In this document: positions 1 to 7,337 of the stretch, in pieces
How the letters are laid out: each line of letters opens with the position of its first letter
Position numbering within the stretch: the stretch's first letter is position 1
NCBI RefSeq assembly: GCF_034359465.1
Contig: NZ_CP110820.1
Span: 1-64,000 of the forward strand
Length of the DNA stretch: 64,000 nt
Origin: Candidatus Bandiella woodruffii
Lineage (GTDB): Bacteria > Pseudomonadota > Alphaproteobacteria > Rickettsiales > Midichloriaceae
Direction of reading: 5' to 3'
Position numbers and translations under genes: made by a program
Notes under the pieces: model-generated
Seen by the model: the letters and a program-made list of their open reading frames with translations, nothing else
Database searches by the model: none
Told to the model about the DNA's origin: nothing

Positions 1-1374
1 ATGCAGGCTTTAAACATCATTCCAGTACCCAATAATGAACAAGGATATGGAGAGGCGATATGGACAAGAACTTTGTCAAACTTAAAACAGTTGATCAAAG
101 CAGACCAGTTTAAAACTTGGTTGGATGATGCAAAATTTTTGACTCTTAGTGAAGACACGCTAATAATCTCTGTTAAGACCAACTTTGTCAGAGAATGGTT
201 GATTAACAATTATTTTTTAATGATTAAACAAGAAATTGCCAAGATAGATGGGAAAATAAAGAAATTTTCAGTTAAGGTAGACCAAGATATTGAAAAAAAG
301 TGTGAGGTATCTCAATCATATGATAAGGCTGACATTCACCACAATGTATTTTCCAGATTAAATCCTAAATTTACGTTTAAAAATTATGTTGTAGGGGCCA
401 GCAATCATCTTGCATATGAAATCAGTAAAGACATTTCATCCCAAAATATTCCTTATAGTCATAACAGTATATTTTATATCCACTCACATGTTGGGATGGG
501 GAAAACTCACTTGTTGCAATCAATAGCTGAGGAAATGACCAGAAATTCTCCATCTCATAAAGTTGGTTATCTGAGTGCTGAAAAATTCATGCATAATTTT
601 GTTAATGCAGTAAAAAATAACACCCTATTTGAATTAAGAAACAAAATTAATGAGATAGACACTTTCTTAATAGATGACATACAGTTTATATGCGGCAAAG
701 AAAGCACTCAAAAAGAATTTACTTTAACCTTAAATTCAATCATTGAATTTGGAAAAACTATTGTTATTGCTTCAAGTTTGCCTGCTCATATGCTTGACTT
801 AGCTGATGAAAGAACTAAGTCGTTGCTCATTTCCAGTAATACAGTGCACATTAATTCGCCCGATCATCAGTTGCGTCTTGAAATTTTAGAGCACTACAAT
901 GCTAACAACACTATAAAATTTAATTCCCAAATTTTAAATTTAATAGCTGAGAAAATTACAACGAATGTAAGGGAGCTAGAAGCTGCTTTGAATAACTTAA
1001 CAACATATTTATCAATTTCTGGCAAAGAAGCTTCGGTAGAAAACATATGCTTATACATACATAATTATATGAAAAGCTCTTTCAAAAAAATAACCACAGA
1101 AAATATAATCAAGAGCGTAGCGAAATTTTACAGGGTTTCTAACGCTGATATACTCTCTAAGAAGAGAACTCAGAAGCTGGTCTTAGCAAGAGAGATTATT
1201 GCGTATCTTGCTAAAGAAATTACTTCAGATAGTTTGAAACTTATCGGTGAAAAAATTGGGAATAGAAATCACGCCACTGTTTTGTATTATCTAAACAAAT
1301 TGCAGCCGTTAATTAATAATGATTCAAATTTAGCCGGGCATATCAATACAATAAAAAGTTCTATTAGTGTATGA
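1..1374 (+). CDS. dnaA: Chromosomal replication initiator DnaA
   Basis: ATP-dependent initiator that binds DnaA boxes at the origin, melts DNA and recruits the replicative helicase; cytoplasmic. The 457-residue protein has the full family architecture: an N-terminal helicase-interaction domain (about 1-85), a short linker, an AAA+ domain with Walker A GMGKTHLL (about 165-172) and Walker B FLIDDI (222-227), and a C-terminal DNA-binding domain ending in the signature GNRNHATVLYY (about 420-430; the usual form is GGRDHTTV). The linker is short, as in other reduced Rickettsiales. The window starts on its ATG, so its promoter is not visible. The gene looks intact. Confidence 0.98.
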   Translation: MQALNIIPVPNNEQGYGEAIWTRTLSNLKQLIKADQFKTWLDDAKFLTLSEDTLIISVKTNFVREWLINNYFLMIKQEIAKIDGKIKKFSVKVDQDIEKKCEVSQSYDKADIHHNVFSRLNPKFTFKNYVVGASNHLAYEISKDISSQNIPYSHNSIFYIHSHVGMGKTHLLQSIAEEMTRNSPSHKVGYLSAEKFMHNFVNAVKNNTLFELRNKINEIDTFLIDDIQFICGKESTQKEFTLTLNSIIEFGKTIVIASSLPAHMLDLADERTKSLLISSNTVHINSPDHQLRLEILEHYNANNTIKFNSQILNLIAEKITTNVRELEAALNNLTTYLSISGKEASVENICLYIHNYMKSSFKKITTENIIKSVAKFYRVSNADILSKKRTQKLVLAREIIAYLAKEITSDSLKLIGEKIGNRNHATVLYYLNKLQPLINNDSNLAGHINTIKSSISV

Positions 1375-1428
1375 AAAATCAATAATCTATAGTACAATAC
1401 CATCGTATAAAAATTACAAGTAAAACAA

Positions 1429-2607
1429 ATGACCAGCCATAGTAAAGTTAGAGAGTTTTTTCTATCAATAGGTTTGTTGCTGTTAAGTACGGGGTTTTTA
1501 GCTGCTGGGTTTGGCTTGATGAACACGGTTTTATCGCTGAAGTTAAAGTTGGCTGGAGGTTCATCGATGTTAATAGGTTTTGTGGCAGCTGTTAACTTTG
1601 CCGGTATATTTGTAGGTTCTTTGAGAGCCTCAGCTTTTATCAAGATTGTTGGGTACGTCAATTCATTTTCTGTTTTTGCAGCTATCATGGCTGTTACAAC
1701 TATGTTACCTGGTGTTCATGAGAATATTTACACACTGTTTAGTTGTAGATTCATACAAGGTTTTTGTCTTGCCGGATTGTATATTATCATAGAAAGTTGG
1801 ATACTATGTTCTATGTCAGAAGTTTTTAGAGGTAGGGCTTTAGCTATGTATATGATTGTTTCTTATGCTGGATATTCTTTGGGGCAAGCATTTCTATCAG
1901 AAGAAATAATCAATTCAATTGTTCCATTCTGTATATCATCCATGTTGGTGATTAGCACGATTATTCCATTGACTGCATTCCCGGTGAAGCCTCCGGTTTT
2001 TAGTCAGCATGCTACTATCAAGATTAAAACGGTATATATGGCATCCCCAGCAGGGTTTATTGGCTGTGTAATCTCAGGCATGATGATATCATCGATATAC
2101 TCGATGTTTCCGATTTATGTAGAAGAAGTAGTGCATAATGCTGAGCAAGTTGCGATTATCGTTGCCGTAGCTCTTTTGGTTGGTGGTGTGTTGGCGCAAT
2201 ATTCTTTGGGAGCACTTTCGGATAAAATAGACAGACGAAAAATGCAAGTAGGTCTTAGTTTTATATTCGGTTGCTTACTGGCCTTATTTATATTGCTTGA
2301 GTATAAGAGTCTAATAGATTTTTATGTGTTGGTAGGTATTGGAGCAATTATTGGGATTTTTTCCCTAACGACCTTTCCAATAAGTATGAACCTTGTATGT
2401 GACAGCTTAGAGAAATCCGAGATTATCAGAGGTGTGGAATGTTTAGCAATCGCTTATGCATTCGGTTCCATTATGGGGCCGATATATGTGTCATATTTTA
2501 TGAAAATTTTAGGATCATACGGGTTCATGGCATCATATATGCTACTATCATTGCTTACCTCTATCATTACAATATTGCTACGTGATCATAAGAAGTTGAA
2601 AATATAA
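1429..2607 (+). CDS. MFS transporter, YcaD-like
   Basis: Inner-membrane permease of the major facilitator superfamily, 392 residues, with about twelve hydrophobic segments in two halves. The stretch ESWIL in the first half and the loop motif LSDKIDRRK (about 263-271) between the seventh and eighth helices resemble the YcaD/UMF-type group. The substrate cannot be told from sequence. It lies 54 bases after dnaA on the same strand and is convergent with lspA. It could be a drug or metabolite exporter; the superfamily is certain, the substrate is not. Confidence 0.85.
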   Translation: MTSHSKVREFFLSIGLLLLSTGFLAAGFGLMNTVLSLKLKLAGGSSMLIGFVAAVNFAGIFVGSLRASAFIKIVGYVNSFSVFAAIMAVTTMLPGVHENIYTLFSCRFIQGFCLAGLYIIIESWILCSMSEVFRGRALAMYMIVSYAGYSLGQAFLSEEIINSIVPFCISSMLVISTIIPLTAFPVKPPVFSQHATIKIKTVYMASPAGFIGCVISGMMISSIYSMFPIYVEEVVHNAEQVAIIVAVALLVGGVLAQYSLGALSDKIDRRKMQVGLSFIFGCLLALFILLEYKSLIDFYVLVGIGAIIGIFSLTTFPISMNLVCDSLEKSEIIRGVECLAIAYAFGSIMGPIYVSYFMKILGSYGFMASYMLLSLLTSIITILLRDHKKLKI

Positions 2608-2643
2608 TCTTCCCAATCCTCTTAATTATCAAGTGCGTACTGC

Positions 2644-3126
2644 TCAAATTTTATTGCGTTTTTTGACGTGCAACAATGGTAACACTTCCTGTAGTATAAT
2701 TGCAATTGCACTGCAGACGATAAAGCTATCAGCAATATTAAATGTTGGATAATGCCAACCAAAAGCATGTATGTCTATGAAGTCAAAAACTGCTCCAAAC
2801 AACGCCCTATCAATCATGTTACCAAGTGCTCCCCCAATGATTAATCCCTGAATTACAGGATTATATGCCTTTAGCAACCATAATACAAAGACAATGATAA
2901 CAATCGCTATAATTATAAAAATATTTGGGCTCCAATTATAGCCACTAAAAAGTCCAAAGCTCACACCTTTGTTCCATACAATGATGAAATTCAGAAAACT
3001 TGTTACTTCCAAAGCCCCATTGCTGACAATCATCTGGAGCACAGACTGCTTTGAATATTGATCAATGAAACAAGCAATAAAACAAGTCAGTCCAACGATC
3101 GTGTAATTTTTTAAATGTGTGCGCAT
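2644..3126 (-). CDS. lspA: Lipoprotein signal peptidase (signal peptidase II)
   Basis: Inner-membrane aspartic protease that removes the signal peptide from diacylglyceryl-modified prolipoproteins. The 160-residue protein has four hydrophobic segments and the family motifs GGALGNMIDR (98-107), FDFID (114-118, catalytic Asp115) and FNIADS (129-134, catalytic Asp133). The start overlaps the end of holB by 16 bases, so the two are probably co-transcribed. Together with lnt in this window it shows that a lipoprotein maturation pathway is kept. Length is normal. Confidence 0.96.
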   Translation of the reverse strand: MRTHLKNYTIVGLTCFIACFIDQYSKQSVLQMIVSNGALEVTSFLNFIIVWNKGVSFGLFSGYNWSPNIFIIIAIVIIVFVLWLLKAYNPVIQGLIIGGALGNMIDRALFGAVFDFIDIHAFGWHYPTFNIADSFIVCSAIAIILQEVLPLLHVKKRNKI

Positions 3127-4001
3127 TCTTTTAAAATATTGACGATTAATTCTTTTGCGTGAGTCTTATTTAAATGCTGAATGTTAGATAAAATGCGTTG
3201 AATTTTATTCGTGTTAATGAAGAATGAATTCAAAATCGGCTGATGATTTTTTATTTTGAGTTCCAATGTCTCTGCATAGAACTTGTGCAACAAGTTAATG
3301 AATGCTCTAAGCCCATAATTTGTATCTAAATCAAATTGTGCCATATGGTTGAAAATTTCCTCATGACTAGCGAAGCTGTCGTGATTGTTATCTATTAAAT
3401 TAATGGCCAGGTTAAGATCGCCATCACAGGTGAAGTATAATGTTTTGAGTTGTAGATTAGATTTCTCAGGAAATAAGCTAAGCAATATTGCGCAAAATTC
3501 TTCCTGTGTCTTTTTGCGTAATTTGAGTTTTATACACCTAGATATCAATGTAAGTGGCAGACTAGACATTCTCGAGGTGTTCAATAGTATCGTCGTTTCC
3601 CCAGTCGGTTCTTCCAAAATTTTTAAAAAAGCATTGCTCGCAGCGATATTCATCATATCAATGTCGTTAATTAATATCACTTTTCGTTTTGCCCTAAGCG
3701 CTGTGAAACTTAGCCAACGCTTGATACTTCTGACTTCTTCAACGGTTATAATACTGGAAGATGTGTTTGCAATGCCACCCAGGATAAAGATATCTTCGGA
3801 AGATTTTAAGTCTATGTGATGAGAGCCGTGATTTTTAGCGTTTTCGTTATTCAGTATTATACTGGCCAACTGATTTGATAAAAAAGTCTTACCAGAACCA
3901 CTTTCTCCATATATCAAGAGTGCATGCAGAAGAGTGTTATTGGCTAAGTTTTTTTTTATCAAGTCCATTATTTCGTCATGTTTATATCCAAAATTAATCA
4001 C
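3111..4001 (-). CDS. holB: DNA polymerase III delta-prime subunit
   Basis: Clamp-loader subunit that helps open and place the beta sliding clamp. The 296-residue protein has Walker A GESGSGKT (about 32-39), the region LKILEEPTG and the sensor-type motif SRC, all typical of delta-prime/gamma ATPases. The start codon is GTG, with an in-frame ATG at residue 12 as an alternative. The four-cysteine zinc module that normally follows Walker A in this family is not present; the region is Asn/His-rich instead. The 3' end overlaps lspA. tRNA-Pro lies immediately upstream. Confidence 0.9.
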   Translation of the reverse strand: MINFGYKHDEIMDLIKKNLANNTLLHALLIYGESGSGKTFLSNQLASIILNNENAKNHGSHHIDLKSSEDIFILGGIANTSSSIITVEEVRSIKRWLSFTALRAKRKVILINDIDMMNIAASNAFLKILEEPTGETTILLNTSRMSSLPLTLISRCIKLKLRKKTQEEFCAILLSLFPEKSNLQLKTLYFTCDGDLNLAINLIDNNHDSFASHEEIFNHMAQFDLDTNYGLRAFINLLHKFYAETLELKIKNHQPILNSFFINTNKIQRILSNIQHLNKTHAKELIVNILKECAHI

Positions 4002-4014
4002 GATATATCACCAA

Positions 4015-4091
4015 TGGTCGGGGCAGAGAGATTTGAACTCCCGACCCCCTGGTCCCAAACCAGGTGCGCTACCAGACTGCGCTATGCCCCG
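4015..4091 (-). tRNA. tRNA-Pro (TGG)
   Basis: On the minus strand the sequence folds into a standard 77-nt cloverleaf. The acceptor stem is CGGGGCA paired with TGCCCCG, the anticodon loop carries TGG flanked by a CCTGG/CCAGG stem, the T arm contains GTTCAAATC, and an encoded CCA ends the molecule. It is between holB and the desaturase gene on the same strand. Confidence 0.97.
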
Positions 4092-4125
4092 AAAAAATCA
4101 AAAGAGACCAATTGTACCTTAAAAT

Positions 4126-5334
4126 CTAAAAATTGCCAACAGGTATTTCCAATTTTAATGCAGCTTTTTTTAGCTTCTCATACTTGTTAAATAAATTTGA
4201 CATTAACTCTTCTTCAATACCACTTGCTCTTGACTTCATATCTTGAACATACCTCAATGTGGTTTTCGCTCTCAGTACCAAAGTATTTAGGTTATCACTC
4301 AAATCTGAAGCTAACTTAATAGCCGATCCTTCGGCTGCCTTAAGTTTTCCCAAAGCAACCGAATGGATGTACTGGGCTGCTTTTTCTATTAAATCCAATT
4401 TGCTTTGGAAATTAGCACGAGTTTTTTTCTCTACTTCTTCCATCATAGACTTAATTCTAACATCAGAAGTAACAACCAAATCTGTTGCAAGGCCAACTTT
4501 TTCCATCAACGCTATTATCCACTTATGAACATCGAATTGATACCACTTATGCCCATTTCTATAATCACTAGCAAATGCATGGTGGAAATTATGCCAATTT
4601 TCTCCTAATAACATAAAAAACAACCACCAGATATCTCTCGCTGTGCCATAATAATACTTTTTCGTCCCCATGTTGATGTGTACAACAGAGTTTACGCAAA
4701 AAGTAGCCTGTTGCTGTATGGCTCTACCCACTCCCATAAATATAAATGCACTAATTGCATATTGGATGTTCCCACCAATTAAATAACCTAAGGCCAGTGG
4801 TACAATTGTGTTCATAAACACTGCTATTTTCCAGTAATGCTTAAATTGCCATAATACAATTTTATTTTTGCCCAACTTAACCAGAGCGAGCCTGTCTATT
4901 TTTTTATGAGCTGTATCGGAAAGAATCATCCATCCCATGTGAGACCACAAAAAACCTATAATCTTATTCTTATATTTCAGCGCGGTATGTGGGTCTTTTT
5001 CTTCATCGGTATATTTATGATGCAACATGTGATCAGAGGCCCAAGCCAAAATTGGTCCCTGCAACGTACCAGCTGTTAGAAATGCAAAAATAACTTCCAC
5101 CCAAGGCTTTGTTTTAAAAGCTCCGTGTGACCACAATCTGTGCAGTCCTACGCCTACGGAAATGTTTATCACATAGTATGTTGCAATTATTGATATAATT
5201 TCAAATTTCCCAATTCCGTACTTGTTGGTATAAAAGATTGCGATCAACGCTATAATGATGGGGTAGATAACAGTGACGAATAAAGCAGGATAATTTATTG
5301 TAAATTTTGTTTTTGTTTCCATTGCTATGCTCAC
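4126..5334 (-). CDS. Acyl-CoA/fatty-acid desaturase with C-terminal helical extension
   Basis: Membrane di-iron desaturase expected to place a double bond (delta-9 type) in saturated acyl chains. The three histidine boxes are visible: HRLWSH (65-70), HMLHH (102-106) and HNFHH (248-252), with hydrophobic segments before and between them. The protein is 402 residues; the catalytic unit ends near residue 275, leaving about 125 residues rich in Lys, Glu, Ala and Leu that look helical or coiled-coil and are not part of the usual enzyme. The start is GTG at 5334, with ATG at 5322 as an alternative. A promoter-like site lies just upstream. Confidence 0.92.
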   Translation of the reverse strand: MSIAMETKTKFTINYPALFVTVIYPIIIALIAIFYTNKYGIGKFEIISIIATYYVINISVGVGLHRLWSHGAFKTKPWVEVIFAFLTAGTLQGPILAWASDHMLHHKYTDEEKDPHTALKYKNKIIGFLWSHMGWMILSDTAHKKIDRLALVKLGKNKIVLWQFKHYWKIAVFMNTIVPLALGYLIGGNIQYAISAFIFMGVGRAIQQQATFCVNSVVHINMGTKKYYYGTARDIWWLFFMLLGENWHNFHHAFASDYRNGHKWYQFDVHKWIIALMEKVGLATDLVVTSDVRIKSMMEEVEKKTRANFQSKLDLIEKAAQYIHSVALGKLKAAEGSAIKLASDLSDNLNTLVLRAKTTLRYVQDMKSRASGIEEELMSNLFNKYEKLKKAALKLEIPVGNF

Positions 5335-5353
5335 AATACGTTTTTACAGCGCG

Positions 5354-5381
5354 ATTATAACATAAGATGTTGGATTAACAA
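5354..5381 (-). promoter_or_regulatory. Sigma-70-type promoter for the desaturase gene
   Basis: On the minus strand, TTGTTA and a perfect TATAAT are separated by 16 bases, and the -10 lies about 20 bases before the GTG start. The -35 matches the consensus at four of six positions. A consensus DnaA box sits just upstream. Prediction from sequence only. Confidence 0.5.
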
Positions 5382-5391
5382 GCAAATAAAA

Positions 5392-5400
5392 TTATCCACA
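5392..5400 (+). promoter_or_regulatory. Consensus DnaA box
   Basis: TTATCCACA matches the consensus DnaA-binding nonamer exactly. It lies about ten bases upstream of the predicted -35 of the desaturase promoter. I saw no cluster of further boxes nearby, so it is more likely a regulatory or chance site than an origin. Confidence 0.4.
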
Positions 5401-5934
5401 TAAGCGTTGTTAAGTAAGTATAGCTAACAAGGTTGTTTTATGAAATAAAATCGGTATCGATGCAAAAATCATATCGAATGCCTTGGAGTATCGTTTCGTC
5501 CTTCTATTGAACCTTGTTAAGTAATGTCGTATAAGGGGATTGACTCAACCAGACATGTTTCAGATTTCGATACAATGTGCTTATCTGCCAATTTATAGTA
5601 GCCATATCCTTTTCATAACCATCGCTACATAAAATCTTGGCCTTGTAGCCTTTGCGTTGCAATCTCTGAGCCATTCTAACAAAAACAAATTTGTCACGGC
5701 TTTTACTTACTGCAATATCAATAGCTTGATTCCTGTTTCGGTCCACAGCAAGCCATATATAGGCGCGTTTTGTTTTTTTTGATAATAAGTAAATAACTCA
5801 TCTGCTTCCAATATCTCTATCTCTTTAGCATTATCTGGTATTTCTGTGGTACGAAGCTTTTCTTTTATCGCTTTAGTAAATGATCTAATCCAATGAATTA
5901 GCAGTGGGGCACAGACATTTTCTATGCGGGATAT

Positions 5935-6739
5935 GGGAGTGTTTTAAAAGGGATAGGAAAGAAGAAAAGAATGTGATATAAGGAGAGGGAAGGAAAAAAA
6001 AGAAAGGGAAAAATGGAGAAAATAGAATGTAAATATTGCAAAGGGAAAGGGGTATCAAAAAATGGATATGCAAGGAAAAAGCAGAGATACAAATGTAAGA
6101 GTTGTAATAAAAACTTTACAGAAGGAGATGGTAGGAAGAATTGGAAATATGGTAATAAAGAGAGGAGCATGGTGATAAAGATGTATCTAAATAACTGCGG
6201 AATTAGGAGGATAGCTCACATATTAAATATCCCGTTAAGTACAGTATTTTATTGGATCAAACAAGCAGGGAAAGTAGTAGATGAGATGGTGACGAATCAA
6301 AAGATAGAGGGAGATAAGAGGCGTATAGAGATATTAGAGATGGATGAGCTATATACATACGTCAAAAAAAAGAGAATAAAACAAGAATATGGACTGCTGT
6401 CGATAGGGACAGATTCAAAACTGTTGCGTTTAAAGTAGGTTCAGGTGATAAAGAAAATTACGTAGATTTAGCTCGTGAGCTAGGAGAAAAATACCAAATT
6501 CGTTATATGTGTACAGATGGGTATGAGGTCTATTGTCATTATAAAATTGCTCAAATACATCTGCAGACAAAGTCTGAAACTTGTTTGGTTGAGAGCTTCA
6601 ATTCCTCCTTAAGGGATATGCTTGCTAGATTAAATCGCAAGACTAAACGCTTTAGCAAGTGTTCTGAAATGCTAAGATTATCCCTTGTTTTATTTTTTAA
6701 CAAAGCTTTAGCTCTTTCTATCTATTTATGAACACTCCC
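5935..6739 (+). mobile_element. IS-B copy 1 (IS1 family, 805 bp)
   Basis: The element is bounded by GGGAGTGTT and AACACTCCC inverted ends and flanked by the 8-bp direct repeat CGGGATAT at 5927-5934 and 6740-6747. An 8-bp duplication fits the IS1 family. A second copy of the same length, inverted, lies at 16548-17352 and appears nearly identical. The insertion splits an older IS1-like transposase. Confidence 0.93.
6013..6731 (+). CDS. IS1-family transposase InsAB' of IS-B copy 1 (-1 frameshift)
   Basis: The first reading frame (6013-6438) encodes a zinc-finger N-terminus (CKYCKG and CKSCNKNF), a helix-turn-helix region and EILEMDELYTYVKKK. The catalytic half (ENKTRIWTAVDRDR, then CTDGYEVY, and CLVESFNSSLRD near the end) continues in the -1 frame and ends at 6731. 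The frames meet at an eight-A run at 6364-6371, as in the programmed -1 frameshift that makes InsAB' in IS1. The second copy has the same arrangement, so this is probably an active layout and not damage. Confidence 0.85.
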
Positions 6740-6951
6740 CGGGATATAGCTCTTATTCCCATTCCTTCGGTATAAAGTTTCACAACTTTGATCTTTTTCT
6801 CTAATGGATATTTTTCCCTACCATCCCCAATACGAAATGTTCTTCTGCATTCCTTGCATAAATATCTCTGCTTATTTTTGACTATTCCGTCTTTAGCTAT
6901 CTTCTCACTTCCGCAACTTTTGCACAAAATCATATAAATCTCTATATTCAT

Positions 6952-7337
6952 GAATAACTCACATCATTATAGAGCGTTTTATTGCAAATATCTATATTTA
7001 ATTAACAATACCTTGTACCCTGTTTGTATCTGGGCAATATACAAACATTTGGTTCTGACGAAAAATTGTGATTTTAAAGGGTGCAAAGTATTCTAGTTTG
7101 ATTTGAATAAATGCTAGTCTGTGTATTAAAAATGCCCCTGCATAATGATATTCTTTGTAATTTTGGTGTCAGAGCAAAATGGCGATTCTCATTTATCCAG
7201 ATAAACTAAGGTTTTCATTTTCACTCTTTCTACAAATTCCTAAAAATTTCTATCAGGGACCTTTTAAATAAAATAAATTTTTCTTTATAAATTGGCGATA
7301 CCTGCTAAAACACTATTTATAAATTTTGCAGTACTAA
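6952..7337. other. Intergenic stretch without recognised gene
   Basis: About 390 AT-rich bases between the IS1 remnant and mrcA. I see no open frame with family signal, no RNA gene and no clear repeat. A weak promoter-like pair (TTGGCG at 7292, TATTTA at 7314) precedes mrcA but is not convincing. Confidence 0.5.

Larger units (their letters stand above)
5504..6951 (-). pseudogene. IS1-like transposase, split by a second IS1 element and degraded
   Basis: Reading on the minus strand, 6951 to about 6740 encodes an InsA-like N-terminus with a zinc-finger pattern (CKSCG and CKECRRTF) and stops abruptly at GIRAISR. The reading continues on the far side of the inserted IS-B, from 5934 downwards (ISRIENV, then EIEILEADELFTYY), and then in another frame over 5746-5504 (RNRNQAIDI). 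The gene is therefore interrupted by the IS-B insertion and also frameshifted near 5770. This is an older IS1-family remnant related to, but distinct from, IS-B. Its outer ends could not be fixed. Confidence 0.8.

Noticed and set aside
5392-5400. Possible replication origin at the DnaA box
   Set aside because: A single box without a cluster, AT-rich repeat unit or visible skew is too little to call an origin.
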